Origin: Burkholderia sp. Bp9143
GTDB lineage: Bacteria > Pseudomonadota > Gammaproteobacteria > Burkholderiales > Burkholderiaceae
DNA: 64,000 nt
Assembly: GCF_003853645.1 (NCBI RefSeq)
Contig: NZ_QTPO01000003.1
Coordinates: 174,145 to 238,144, forward strand
Direction of reading: 5' to 3'
Shown piece by piece: positions 16,444-25,446 of the stretch. A program made the translations under genes and the position numbers. Each line of letters starts with the position of its first letter. Positions within the stretch are counted from its first letter, which is position 1. Below the pieces are notes generated by a model. It did no database searches. It had not been told where the DNA came from and saw only the letters and a list, made by a program, of their open reading frames with translations.

Positions 16444-17409
16444 TCAGGCGCGCGCGAGCGCGTCGGGATTGACGAGGTTCGTGCGCAGCGTGCCGGCCAG
16501 CGCGCCGACCAGGTTTTCCGCGGCGCAGCGCGCCATCGCATGGCGCGTCTCGTGCGTCGCCGAGCCGATATGCGGCAGCGCGACGACGTTATTCATCCGC
16601 AGCAGCGGCGAATCCGCCGGCACCGGCTCCTTCTCGAACACGTCGAGCCCCGCGCCGCGAATCGTGCCCGCGCGCAGTGCGTCGATCAGCGCGGCCTCGT
16701 CGACCACCGGCCCGCGCGACGCGTTGATCAGGATCGCGCCGCGCTTCATCTTCGCGAATTCGGCCGCGCCGATCAAATGATGCGTTTCCGGCGACAGCGG
16801 CACCTGCAGGCACACGAAGTCCGACTGCGCGAGCAGTTCGTCGAGCGAGACGCGCCGCGCGCCGTACTGCGTCTCGGCTTCGGCGTGCGCGGAACGGTTC
16901 GTGTACAACACCTGCATCCGGAAGCCGAGCGCCGCGCGGCGCGCGACCGCGCCACCGATCCGCCCGAGCCCGACGATGCCGAGCGTCTTGCCCTGCACGT
17001 CGGTGCCGTACAGATCGGGACCGATGCTGCGATGCCAGTGGCCGGCCTTCACCCACTCCGCCAGTTCGACCACGCGCCGCGCGGACGCGAGGATCAGCGA
17101 AAACACGGTGTCGGCGGTCGATTCCGTCAGCACGTCGGGCGTATGCGCGAGCACGATCCCGCGCCGCGTGAGATCCGCGACGTCGAAGTTGTCGTAGCCG
17201 ACCGAGATCGTCGACCAGGCCTTCAGCCGCGGCGCGCGATCGAGCATCCGCGGCGTGACCTTCAGGCTCGCGCCGATCGCGCCGTCCGCGTCGCCGAGGG
17301 CGTCGGCGAGCGCGTCGGCGCCGTCGGCCTGCACGACGTCCGCCTGCTCGCGCAGGTACGCGAGAACGTCATCGGGCAGCGGCTTGTACGCGACGATACG
17401 AGGCTTCAT
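16444..17409 (-). CDS. kguD: 2-ketogluconate 6-phosphate reductase / 2-hydroxyacid dehydrogenase
   Basis: A 321-residue D-isomer-specific 2-hydroxyacid dehydrogenase, close in sequence to E. coli GhrB (shared STISVGYDNFDV, SIGPDLYGTDV, PHIGSATHET). The NAD(P) motif GLGRIGGAV lies near residue 150. The catalytic Arg is in NASRGPVVDE, the Glu in FEKEP and the His in PHIGSATHE. In the kgu pathway it reduces 2-keto-6-phosphogluconate to 6-phosphogluconate. The start at 17409 aligns with GhrB. A second ATG three codons upstream (17418) overlaps the transporter's stop as ATGA and is an equally possible start. It is the last gene of the transcription unit before the LacI gene. Confidence 0.88.
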   Translation of the reverse strand: MKPRIVAYKPLPDDVLAYLREQADVVQADGADALADALGDADGAIGASLKVTPRMLDRAPRLKAWSTISVGYDNFDVADLTRRGIVLAHTPDVLTESTADTVFSLILASARRVVELAEWVKAGHWHRSIGPDLYGTDVQGKTLGIVGLGRIGGAVARRAALGFRMQVLYTNRSAHAEAETQYGARRVSLDELLAQSDFVCLQVPLSPETHHLIGAAEFAKMKRGAILINASRGPVVDEAALIDALRAGTIRGAGLDVFEKEPVPADSPLLRMNNVVALPHIGSATHETRHAMARCAAENLVGALAGTLRTNLVNPDALARA

Positions 17410-17414
17410 CGTTT

Positions 17415-18695
17415 TCATTTTCCTTGCAGCGGCGTCGCGAGCGGGTGCGCATCGCGCGCCTGGGGTTTGACGGACAGCGTGAGGACCACCGCCGCGACGA
17501 GCGCGGCGCTCATGAACGCATACGATGCAACGGGCGACCCGGTCGCACCGTTCAGGTAGCCAACGAAATACGAGCCGACGAACGAGCCGAGCGCACCCAT
17601 GCTGTTGATCAGCGCCATCGCACCGCCGGCGACGTTCTTCGGCAGCAGCTCCGGCACGATCGCGAAGAACGGGCCGTACGGCGCATACATCGCGGCGCCC
17701 GCGACGACCAGCAGCGCATACGAGATCCAGAAATGCGACGAGCCGAGCGCATACGACGCGGCGAACGCGGCCGCGCCGACCAGCAGGAACGGCCACACGA
17801 AGCCGCGGCGCGAGCCGACCTTGTCGGACGCCCACGACGCGACCAGCATCGCGATCGTCGCCGCGAGGTACGGCAACGCCGACAGCCAGCCGGTCGCGAC
17901 CATCCCGAGCTCGGAGCCGTTCTTGACGATCGACGGCAGCCACAACACGAAGCCGTACACGCCGATGCTCCAGCAGAAGTACTGCGCGCACAGCTTGATC
18001 ACCGCCGGCGAACGGAACGCCTCGCCGTAGTTGCGCACGGGCTTGATCGTCGCCTGTTCGGCCGCGAGTGCGGCGTCGAGGTCGCGCTTTTCCTGCGCGG
18101 TGAGCCACGGCGAATCGGCCGGCTTGTCCTGCACGAGGAACCACCAGCACACGGCCCAGATCACGGCCGGCACACCTTCGGCGATGAACATGTGGCGCCA
18201 GCCGAATTCGTGCACGAGATAGCCCGACACGATCGACATCCACAGCACGGTGACCGGGTTGCCGAGGATCAGGAACGTGTTCGCGCGCGAGCGCTCGCTC
18301 TTCGTGAACCAGTTGCTGATGTAGATCAGCATCGCCGGCATCACGGCCGCCTCGACCACGCCGAGCACGAAGCGGATCGCCATCAGCGACGGGATGTTGG
18401 TGACGACGCCCGTGAGCGCCGCGCATGCGCCCCACAGCACGAGGCTGGCGAACACGAGCTTCTTGACGCTGCGGCGCTCCGCATAGATCGCGCCGGGAAT
18501 CTGGAAGAAGAAGTAGCCGAGGAAGAACAGCGCGCCGATCAGCGACGACAGGCCCTTGCTGATCCCGAGGTCCTGGTTGATGCCGGCCGCTGCCGCGAAC
18601 CCGTAGTTCGCGCGGTCGAGGTAAGCGAGGCTGTAGGTGATGAAGACGATCGGCATGATCGTCCACCAGCGTCGTGCTGCGAGATTGGCTGCCAT
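17415..18695 (-). CDS. kguT: MFS transporter, 2-ketogluconate uptake (KguT-like)
   Basis: A 426-residue major facilitator protein of the anion:cation symporter type, with twelve predicted membrane segments and a central hydrophilic loop (AEQATIKPVRNYG). The family hallmark after helix 1, YLDRANYGFA, is present. The start at 18695 has a GGAG element 8 bases upstream; the longer frame adds 20 unlikely residues. It is placed between the kinase and reductase genes, and its stop touches the reductase start. The substrate is inferred to be 2-ketogluconate from this context, because the protein family alone would also allow hexuronates or tartrate. Confidence 0.85.
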   Translation of the reverse strand: MAANLAARRWWTIMPIVFITYSLAYLDRANYGFAAAAGINQDLGISKGLSSLIGALFFLGYFFFQIPGAIYAERRSVKKLVFASLVLWGACAALTGVVTNIPSLMAIRFVLGVVEAAVMPAMLIYISNWFTKSERSRANTFLILGNPVTVLWMSIVSGYLVHEFGWRHMFIAEGVPAVIWAVCWWFLVQDKPADSPWLTAQEKRDLDAALAAEQATIKPVRNYGEAFRSPAVIKLCAQYFCWSIGVYGFVLWLPSIVKNGSELGMVATGWLSALPYLAATIAMLVASWASDKVGSRRGFVWPFLLVGAAAFAASYALGSSHFWISYALLVVAGAAMYAPYGPFFAIVPELLPKNVAGGAMALINSMGALGSFVGSYFVGYLNGATGSPVASYAFMSAALVAAVVLTLSVKPQARDAHPLATPLQGK

Positions 18696-18807
18696 CAGAG
18701 TGTCTCCTTGGTAGACCGGCATCGACGAATCGTTGCGCCGTCCGGCCTCATGCAAAACCGTGCGCGAAGCACGAAATGGGTCCGCGGATTGTGCCGTGTC
18801 CGGCCTC

Positions 18808-19800
18808 TCATTGCGCGGTGACGGTTTCCTCTAGGCGATCGGCACGATTGCTGACGTTTTCGAGCCGATCGAGCGCTGCACGGGTCGGCAAGCCTTCCGA
18901 ATCGCCGATCACCTGGATCGCGAGCGCGCCGATGCGGTTGCCGCGCGCGACCGCCTGCTCGACGGACCGGCCTTCCAGCAGCGCGCTGACCACGCCGACC
19001 GCGAAGCCGTCACCGGCGCCGACCGTGTCGACCACGTTCGCGACGCGCTCGCCGGCGACCGTGCCCTCGCGGCCGTCGGCCGTGCGGAAGTACGCGCCGT
19101 CGGCGCCCAGCTTGATCACCACGCCGCGCGCACCTTGTGCCAGGTAGAAGCCCGCGATGTCGGCCGGCGTGTCGTGCCCGGTGAGTTGCCGTCCTTCGGC
19201 GAGGCCCGGCAGCACCCAGTCGGCAAGCGTCGCGAGCGCGTTCAGCGTCTTCGCCATCACGTCGGCGGACGGCCACAGCGTCGGGCGCAGGTTCGGATCG
19301 AACGAAATCGTCTTGCCGGCCGCGCGCATCTCGCGCGCCAGCCGGAACGCGAGTTCGCACGAAGTCGCGGAGAGCGCCGGGGCGACGCCCGTCAAATGCA
19401 GGTGTCGTGCGCCGAGCACGTAGTCGGCCACGTAGTCGTCGCACGACAGGTGGCTCGCGGCCGAGCCCTTGCGGAAGTACTCGACGGTCGGGTCGCTGCC
19501 GTCGTCGTTGCGCGACTTCAGCTGGAAGCCGGTCGGATAGCGCGAATCGACGGTCACGCACGACGCGTCGATGCCTTCGCGCGCGAGCGTGTCGAGCACG
19601 TAGCCGCCGAACGAATCGCGGCCGACCCGGCTCATCCAGCCGACCCGGAAGCCGAGCCGCGACAGGCCGATCGCGACGTTCAGGTCCGCGCCCGCGATCC
19701 GCTTCGTGAATTGTTGCGCATGCGCGAGGTGGCCGGGCTCGGCGGCGACGAACATCGCCATCGCTTCGCCGTAGGTCACGACATCGAGTGCTGCTTTCAT
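18808..19800 (-). CDS. kguK: 2-ketogluconate kinase (PfkB family)
   Basis: A 330-residue PfkB/ribokinase-type sugar kinase. The N-terminal block reads TYGEAMAMFVAAEPG, the GADLNVAIGLSRLG glycine region follows, and the C-terminal signature VDTVGAGDGFAVG contains the catalytic Asp. It closely resembles 2-keto-3-deoxygluconate kinases, so the assignment to 2-ketogluconate rests on its position between the KguE-like and KguT-like genes. A second sugar kinase of the same family (59194-60120) is present in the window and fits KdgK better. The gap to kguE is only 28 bp. Confidence 0.85.
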   Translation of the reverse strand: MKAALDVVTYGEAMAMFVAAEPGHLAHAQQFTKRIAGADLNVAIGLSRLGFRVGWMSRVGRDSFGGYVLDTLAREGIDASCVTVDSRYPTGFQLKSRNDDGSDPTVEYFRKGSAASHLSCDDYVADYVLGARHLHLTGVAPALSATSCELAFRLAREMRAAGKTISFDPNLRPTLWPSADVMAKTLNALATLADWVLPGLAEGRQLTGHDTPADIAGFYLAQGARGVVIKLGADGAYFRTADGREGTVAGERVANVVDTVGAGDGFAVGVVSALLEGRSVEQAVARGNRIGALAIQVIGDSEGLPTRAALDRLENVSNRADRLEETVTAQ

Positions 19801-19828
19801 GAGTGAACTCCTCCGTATCCTTCCGGCG

Positions 19829-20593
19829 TCACGCGGCGGCGAGCCACGCGACGCGCCGGCCAGCATCGCCCGCCAGGTCGGCCGCATCGAACGGAAACTC
19901 GATGCCGCGCGGCGCCGCTTGCGGCAGGGCCGCGAGCACGCCCGCGACGAGCGGATCGCCCGGCACCGGTGCCACCGCGAAACGGCGCGCGCCCTCGCCA
20001 ACGACTGCCTTGCAATGAATGTATTCCACGTGCGGCGCGAGCGCCTCGGCGCACGCGAGCGGCGCTTCGCCCGGCCACTGCCAGTTGCCGATGTCGAACG
20101 TCATGCCGAGCGCACCCGGCATGCCCGCCGCGGTCAGCGCATCGAACAGCCCGCGGAACTGCGCGAGCGCGCCGCCCACCGGCAGCTGGCCGTTCTCGAC
20201 CACCACGCGGGCCCGCGCGCCGCGCGACAGCGCGACGATCTCGGCTGCATGCGCGTCGCCGGCGAAGCCGCCGAGCTGGAACTTGACGAGGCGCGCGCCG
20301 AGCGCGTCGGCTTCCACGAGTGTGTCGCGCAGCGCATCGGCATCGAGCGCGCCGGTTTCCGTGTACAACGCGGCCGGCGTCGAATAGACCGACCACAGCC
20401 CGTGCGCGGCGAGTGCGGTGCCGAGCGCGGCCAGCGCGCCGGGCGTCGCGTCGTCGTCCGATGCGAACAGCTCGCGCCGCACCTCGAAGCCGGTCGCGCC
20501 GGATGCCGCCGCGGCCGCGATGAATGCACGGTGGCCCTCCTGACGCACGCGGTCCATCCCGAATGCGCTCGCCACGATCACGATGTCTGCCAT
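19829..20593 (-). CDS. kguE: Sugar phosphate isomerase/epimerase (KguE-like)
   Basis: A 254-residue TIM-barrel protein of the AP-endonuclease-2/xylose-isomerase-like superfamily. Recognisable points are GALGMTFDIGNWQWPGEAP (metal-binding Asp), HVEYIHCKAVVG (His) and the LVKFQLGGFAGDAH strand. KguE accompanies the 2-ketogluconate genes in pseudomonads, but its exact reaction is unclear. It is the first gene of the operon, with a perfect palindrome 20-39 bp before its ATG. The start at 20593 is chosen because the upstream 35 codons would run through that palindrome. Confidence 0.82.
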   Translation of the reverse strand: MADIVIVASAFGMDRVRQEGHRAFIAAAAASGATGFEVRRELFASDDDATPGALAALGTALAAHGLWSVYSTPAALYTETGALDADALRDTLVEADALGARLVKFQLGGFAGDAHAAEIVALSRGARARVVVENGQLPVGGALAQFRGLFDALTAAGMPGALGMTFDIGNWQWPGEAPLACAEALAPHVEYIHCKAVVGEGARRFAVAPVPGDPLVAGVLAALPQAAPRGIEFPFDAADLAGDAGRRVAWLAAA

Positions 20594-20612
20594 TTCTGCC
20601 CTTTTTTCACCG

Positions 20613-20632
20613 AAATGGAACCGGTTCCATTT
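20613..20632 (-). promoter_or_regulatory. LacI-type operator of the kgu operon
   Basis: A perfect 20-bp palindrome, AAATGGAACCGGTTCCATTT, lies 20 bp upstream of the kguE start. The even-length, CpG-centred form with GGAACCGGTTCC is characteristic of LacI/GalR operators, and the regulator gene is four genes away in the same cluster. No second copy was seen before the LacI gene itself. Confidence 0.8.
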
Positions 20633-20755
20633 GCTTGAGACGGATGGTGCGCTTCGCTCCTGGTGCACGCCATAGAGGAAATCCCTAGGACCGGCCACCG
20701 CGCGAACGTGTGCCTGCGCACGCGCATCCGGCGCGCCCGGACCGGCTTCGGCCGC

Positions 20756-21649
20756 CTATCGGGCGTCGTGCGTGAGGCTCATCTCGAGGAACTGGGCGGC
20801 CACGCGCGACGGCGCGGCGCCATGCGGCACCAGGATCGAGAAATGGCGGGTAAGCGGCACGGGGGCCAGCGAGCGCGGCACGAGCGCCGCATCCTCGTGA
20901 CGCAACGACATCGCGGACACGAAGCCGACGCCCATCCCCGCGCGCACGGCCTCCTTCACGGCCTCGACGCCCGCGATCTCGAACGCGACGCGCATCGGCG
21001 CGTTGCCGTGCGCGAACGCCCGTTCGACGAGCTGCCGCACGGCGGAGCCCTCCTCGCGCAGCACGAGCGGATGCGCGGCGAGCGCGTCGAGCGTGACGCC
21101 GGCTTCCTGGTCGGGCGCGGCAAGCGGATGTCCGGCCGGCACGACCGCGACGATCTCGTCCTCGTGCCACGGATGCACGGCGGTGCCGGGCGGCAGCGCC
21201 TCGCCGGGCGGCCCCTCGATCATCGCGATGTCGAGCGACGCCAGCGCGGCGACCACGTCGGCCGTGTTGCCGCTCATCGTGTGAATCGCCACCCGCGGCA
21301 CCCGCGGCTGGAACGCCGCGATCAGGTACGGCAGCAGGTAGCTGGCCGGCGTCGTGCTCGCGCCGATCCGCAGCGTGCCGGCATCGAGCCCGCGCACCGC
21401 GTCGCGAAACGCGCGTGCCTGCGCGAACGTGTCGCGCTGCGCCTTCGCGTACTGCGCGAGCTGCTCGCCGACCGGCGTCAGGCGGATCCCGCGGCCGTCG
21501 CGCTGGTACAGCGGCTCGCCGAACTCGTCCTGCAGCAGGCGCAGCTGACCCGACACGGCCGGCTGCGACAGATGCAGCGCCACGGCAGCGCGGCTGATGT
21601 TCAGGTGTTCGGCAACGGCCGCGAACGTTATCAGTTGATCCGGGGTCAT
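20756..21649 (-). CDS. LysR family regulator, YeiE/CysB-like
   Basis: A 297-residue LysR protein. Its HTH covers residues 2-60 (LITFAAVAEHLNISRAAVALHLSQPAVSGQLRLLQ) and its effector domain opens with LRIGASTTPASYLLP, the pattern of the CysB/CbbR-like group to which E. coli YeiE belongs. It is divergent from a YeiH-type transporter with a 111-bp AT-rich gap, the same arrangement as yeiE-yeiH in enterics. Control of that transporter is therefore the natural inference. The effector could be sulfite or a related small anion, as reported for YeiE. Confidence 0.88.
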   Translation of the reverse strand: MTPDQLITFAAVAEHLNISRAAVALHLSQPAVSGQLRLLQDEFGEPLYQRDGRGIRLTPVGEQLAQYAKAQRDTFAQARAFRDAVRGLDAGTLRIGASTTPASYLLPYLIAAFQPRVPRVAIHTMSGNTADVVAALASLDIAMIEGPPGEALPPGTAVHPWHEDEIVAVVPAGHPLAAPDQEAGVTLDALAAHPLVLREEGSAVRQLVERAFAHGNAPMRVAFEIAGVEAVKEAVRAGMGVGFVSAMSLRHEDAALVPRSLAPVPLTRHFSILVPHGAAPSRVAAQFLEMSLTHDAR

Positions 21650-21760
21650 GGGGATGAATTATCGGCTTTCCGGATAGTTTACGTCACAAATCACAATTTT
21701 TCATATCGATATAACCAAATTAGGATTAGGCCATCGCAACCTGTTTGATCCCGGTGCCCC
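21650..21760. promoter_or_regulatory. Divergent regulatory region with ATATCGATAT palindrome
   Basis: The 111 bp between the LysR gene and the YeiH-like gene are much more AT-rich than the flanks. They hold a 10-bp palindrome, ATATCGATAT, at 21703-21712 and a TCACAAATCACAA direct repeat just before it. The position, about 50 bp from the transporter start, suits a LysR activator site. Confidence 0.5.
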
Positions 21761-22837
21761 ATGCCCACTGCTCCGACTCCCCATCTCAGCCACGCCGCGC
21801 CGTCGGTGCGCGGCCAGTTGAACGGCGTGCTGTTCGTCGCGCTGTTCGCCGCCGCCGTCACCAGCCTGTCGCAACTGCCGGCGATCGCCGGGCTCGGCCT
21901 GTCGCCGCTGATCGTCGGCATCGTCGCGGGCGCGGTGTACGGCAACGCGCTGCGCGACGGCATGCCCGCGAGCTGGGCGGCCGGCGTCAACTTTTCCGCA
22001 CGCAAGCTGCTGCGCATCGCGGTCGCGTTCTTCGGCCTGCGCGTGAGCCTGCAGGAAATCGCACAGGTGGGCCTGCCGGGCCTGACGGTGTCGGTGCTGG
22101 TCGTCGTCAGCACGCTCGTGATCGGCACCTGGGTCGGCATGAAGGTGATGAAGCTCGATCGCGACGCGGCGCTCCTGACCGCGGCCGGCAGCGCGATCTG
22201 CGGCGCGGCCGCCGTGCTCGCGTTCGAGTCGACGCTGCAGTCGAAGCCGCACCAGAGCGCGATGGCCGTGGGCAGCGTGGTGCTGTTCGGCACGCTGTCG
22301 ATGTTCCTCTACCCGCTCGCGTATCACGCCGGCCTGCTCAATCTCGATCCGGCCGGCCTCGGCCTGTTCTTCGGCGGCACGATCCACGAGGTCGCGCAGG
22401 TGGTCGGCGCGGCGAGCGACATCAGCCCGCAGGTCACGCACGTCGCGACCATCGTGAAGATGACCCGCGTGATGCTGCTGGTGCCGGTGCTGCTCACGCT
22501 CGGCTGGTGGCTCGCCCGCTCCGCACGCTCGGCCGATGCGACCGCCGACGGCGCGCAAGGCAAGCGCAAGGTGGCGGTGCCGTGGTTCGCACTCGGCTTC
22601 CTCGGCTTCGTGATCGTCAATTCGCTGAACGTGCTGCCCGCCGACGTCACGCACTCGCTGAACATGCTCGACACCTTCGCGCTGACGATGGCGATGACCG
22701 CGCTCGGCATCGAAACCCGCGTGTCGCAGATCCGCGAGGCCGGCCCCCGCGCCCTGACCACCGGCCTGATCCTGTATGTCTGGCTGATCGCCGGCGGCTA
22801 CGGGATCACCTGGGCCGTGCAGCACTGGCTTGGCTGA
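21761..22837 (+). CDS. YeiH family putative sulfate/sulfite exporter
   Basis: A 358-residue membrane protein of the conserved UPF0324/YeiH family (Cons_hypoth698), with about ten hydrophobic segments. Typical stretches are GLSPLIVGIVAGAVYGN, ARKLLRIAVAFFGLRVS, LTAAGSAICGAAAVLAFE and FFGGTIHEVAQVVGA. The family is annotated as putative sulfate exporters, with experimental support for only a few members. It is paired with a divergent YeiE-like regulator. The short hydrophilic loop around residue 250 (ADATADGAQGKRK) is species-specific. Confidence 0.88.
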   Translation: MPTAPTPHLSHAAPSVRGQLNGVLFVALFAAAVTSLSQLPAIAGLGLSPLIVGIVAGAVYGNALRDGMPASWAAGVNFSARKLLRIAVAFFGLRVSLQEIAQVGLPGLTVSVLVVVSTLVIGTWVGMKVMKLDRDAALLTAAGSAICGAAAVLAFESTLQSKPHQSAMAVGSVVLFGTLSMFLYPLAYHAGLLNLDPAGLGLFFGGTIHEVAQVVGAASDISPQVTHVATIVKMTRVMLLVPVLLTLGWWLARSARSADATADGAQGKRKVAVPWFALGFLGFVIVNSLNVLPADVTHSLNMLDTFALTMAMTALGIETRVSQIREAGPRALTTGLILYVWLIAGGYGITWAVQHWLG

Positions 22838-22952
22838 GCCGCGCATCCACGCCGCGACACGCGCCGCGCCCGACGGGAAGGTCCCGCGGGCGCGGCGCAG
22901 TGCTATGCTTCGCGTCGTTTTCCTTCGTCCTCTTCATCATCCTCTTTCAGCC

Positions 22953-24686
22953 GTGCTCTCGTTCCTGCTGAAGCTGCGCACTCGCGCCCAGACGCTGTTC
23001 CGCCTGTCGGACGCCCATACGATGCTGATCTGGTCGGCCGTCGTCGGCGTCGGCGGCGCCTTCGCGACCATGGCGTTCCGCGAAGGCATCGACCTGATGC
23101 AGCGCCTGATCTCCGGGCACAGCGGCAGCTTCGTGCAGATGGCGAGAAGCCTGCCCTGGTACGTGCGCTTCTGGATGCCGGCCGCGGGCGGCTTCCTGGC
23201 CGGCTGTGTCCTGTTGCTCGCGACGCGCGGCGACAGGCAATCCAGCAAGACCGACTACATGGAAGCGGTCGCGCTCGGCGACGGCGTCGTGCCGGTACGA
23301 CAGAGCCTGTGGCGCAGCGTGTCGTCGCTGCTGACGATCGGCAGCGGCGGCTCGATCGGCCGCGAAGGCCCGATGGTGCAGCTCGCGGCGCTCGCCGCGT
23401 CGCTGGTCGGCCGCTTCGTGCACTTCGACCCGCCGCGCCTGCGCCTGCTCGTCGCGTGCGGCGCGGCGGCCGGCATCACGTCCGCGTACAACGCGCCGAT
23501 CGCCGGCGCGTTCTTCGTGTCCGAAATCGTGCTGGGCACGATCGCGATGGAGAGCTTCGGGCCGATGGTCGTCGCGTCCGTCGTCGCGAACATCGTGATG
23601 CGGGAATTCGCCGGCTACCGGCCGCCGTACGAGATGCCGGTGTTCCCGGCCGTGACGGGCCCCGAGGTGCTGCTGTTCGTCGTGCTCGGCGCGCTGTGCG
23701 GCGTGCTCGCGCCGCAGTTCCTGCACCTGCTCGATGCGTCGAAGAACCAGTTCAAGCGGCTGCCCGTGCCGCTGCCGGTGCGGCTCGCGCTCGGCGGCCT
23801 CGTGGTCGGCGTGATCTCGGTATGGATTCCGGACGTATGGGGCAACGGCTACAGCGTCGTGAACCACATCCTGCATTCGCCGTGGACCTGGCAGGCGCTC
23901 GTCGCGGTGCTGGTGTTCAAGGTGATCGCGACCGCCGCAACCGCGGGCTCCGGCGCGGTCGGCGGCGTGTTCACGCCGACGCTGTTCGTCGGCGCCGTGT
24001 TCGGCTCGCTGTTCGGGCTCGCGATGAACGCGCTGTGGCCCGGCCACACGTCCGCGTACTTCGCATATGCGATGGTTGGGATGGGTGCGTTCATGGCCGG
24101 CGCGACGCAGGCGCCGCTGATGGCGATCCTGATGATCTTCGAGATGACGCTGAGCTACCAGGTCGTGCTGCCGCTGCTGGTGTCGTGCGTGTTCGCGTAT
24201 TTCGTCGCGCGCGCGACCGGCACGACGTCGATGTACGAGATCACGCTGCACCATCATCAGGACGCGCAGGAACGGCTGCGGCTGCGCACCACGCAGATGC
24301 GCGAGCTGATCCAGCCCGCGCAGACGGTCGTGCCGCTCAGCGCGAGCGTGGCCGACATGACGCGCGTGTTTCTCGAGTATCCGGTGAAGTATCTGTACGT
24401 GACCGACGACGCCGGGCGCTTCCGCGGCGCGGTCGCGTTGAAGGACATCACGTCGGACCTGCTCGACAAGCGCGACACGACCGACAAGACGGCCGCGCAT
24501 TACGTGCATACACCGTTTCCGCTGCTCACGCCCGACATGCCGCTCGCGACCGCGCTCGAACGCTTCATGGCGTTCCAGGGCGAACGGCTGCCGGTGATCG
24601 AAAGCGAAGCCGAGCCGACGCTCGCGGGCGTCGTCTACAAGACGTCACTGCTCGACGCGTACCGGCGGATGACCGGCGAGCGCTGA
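22953..24686 (+). CDS. ClC-type chloride channel/antiporter with CBS domains (ClcB-like)
   Basis: A 577-residue ClC-family membrane protein. The anion-pathway motifs are visible: GSGGSIGREGPMVQLAA (the GREGP motif with its gating Glu), then AYNAPIAGAFFVSE and GAVGGVFTPTLFVGA. A cytoplasmic tail (about residues 440-577) contains two CBS-like segments. The GTG at 22953 gives the start VLSFLLKLRTRAQTLF, which I recall for Burkholderia ClcB. The ATG at 22905 would add 16 residues, and neither start has a clear ribosome-binding site. The product exchanges Cl- for H+ or conducts Cl-, possibly in acid resistance. It stands alone, convergent with the TetR gene. Confidence 0.88.
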   Translation: MLSFLLKLRTRAQTLFRLSDAHTMLIWSAVVGVGGAFATMAFREGIDLMQRLISGHSGSFVQMARSLPWYVRFWMPAAGGFLAGCVLLLATRGDRQSSKTDYMEAVALGDGVVPVRQSLWRSVSSLLTIGSGGSIGREGPMVQLAALAASLVGRFVHFDPPRLRLLVACGAAAGITSAYNAPIAGAFFVSEIVLGTIAMESFGPMVVASVVANIVMREFAGYRPPYEMPVFPAVTGPEVLLFVVLGALCGVLAPQFLHLLDASKNQFKRLPVPLPVRLALGGLVVGVISVWIPDVWGNGYSVVNHILHSPWTWQALVAVLVFKVIATAATAGSGAVGGVFTPTLFVGAVFGSLFGLAMNALWPGHTSAYFAYAMVGMGAFMAGATQAPLMAILMIFEMTLSYQVVLPLLVSCVFAYFVARATGTTSMYEITLHHHQDAQERLRLRTTQMRELIQPAQTVVPLSASVADMTRVFLEYPVKYLYVTDDAGRFRGAVALKDITSDLLDKRDTTDKTAAHYVHTPFPLLTPDMPLATALERFMAFQGERLPVIESEAEPTLAGVVYKTSLLDAYRRMTGER

Positions 24687-24756
24687 CATACCCGGGGCGC
24701 GACGCCCGGCGCGGCTGGCGCCGCATCCTCGACCGCCGCCCCGCCCGCCGGATCGT

Positions 24757-25377
24757 TTAGTCCGGCGCGCGCCCCAGCACGACCCGTGCGAAGAACCCCG
24801 CGAGCACCGATTCGGCCACGTCGGCCGACACGTGCTGCGGATCGGCCGTGTAGTACGACTGCACGCCGTCGCACAGGCACATCAGCCCGAACGCAAGCGT
24901 CTCGGCCGGCAACAGCAGCGGCGTGCCCGCGCGCTCGGCGAAGCGCTGGATGAATTCGGCCATCTGCAGCCGCTTGCCGTGCAGGAACTGGTTGAAGCGC
25001 ACGCGAAACTTCGCGTCGCGCGCCGCCTGCAGCTTCGCCTCGCCCCACAGCAGCGAATACTCGTCGTCGCGAAACAGCGTCCGGTAGTACGCGAGCGCCA
25101 TCGACTCCATCTGCTCGCGCGGCCCGCCTTCCTCGAAGATCGCCTCGAAATCGGCCTGCACTGAATCATGGTCGCGCTCGAGCAGCTCGAGCAGCAGTTC
25201 CGACTTGCTGCGGAAATTCGAGTAGAACGCGCCGCGTGTATAGCCCGCCGCCGCCGCGATGTCCTCGACGCTCGCCGCGACATAGCCTTTCTTCAGAAAA
25301 ATCCGGTGTGCGGCATTCAGCAGACGTTCGCGCGTCTGGTCCCTGCTCTGCTCGCGAGTTAAGCGCTGTGGTTTCAT
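24757..25377 (-). CDS. TetR family repressor of the RND pump
   Basis: A 206-residue TetR/AcrR regulator. The HTH spans residues 14-62 (RLLNAAHRIFLKKGYVAASVEDIAAAAGYTRGAFYSNFRSK). The C-terminal ligand domain carries LFRDDEYSLLWGEAKLQAARD and a long helix FAERAGTPLLLPAETLAFGLMCLCDGVQSYY, typical of efflux-associated TetR proteins. It is divergent from a three-gene RND efflux operon with 192 bp between them, and a candidate operator overlaps the pump promoter. The inducing compound is not predictable. Confidence 0.9.
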   Translation of the reverse strand: MKPQRLTREQSRDQTRERLLNAAHRIFLKKGYVAASVEDIAAAAGYTRGAFYSNFRSKSELLLELLERDHDSVQADFEAIFEEGGPREQMESMALAYYRTLFRDDEYSLLWGEAKLQAARDAKFRVRFNQFLHGKRLQMAEFIQRFAERAGTPLLLPAETLAFGLMCLCDGVQSYYTADPQHVSADVAESVLAGFFARVVLGRAPD

Positions 25378-25416
25378 GGCGCGCAGTCTAGCACCATCCG
25401 GCTTTCAGATTCATCT

Positions 25417-25446
25417 TTGCATTCAGATACAGGTGTGTATTAGAAT
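25417..25446 (+). promoter_or_regulatory. Candidate promoter and TetR operator of the RND operon
   Basis: TTGCAT (25417-25422) and TAGAAT (25441-25446) are separated by 18 bp. An inverted repeat, ATACA-GGTG-TGTAT, fills 25427-25440 between them. A repressor bound there would block RNA polymerase. It lies about 120 bp upstream of the adaptor gene, in the gap shared with the divergent tetR gene. Confidence 0.55.
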
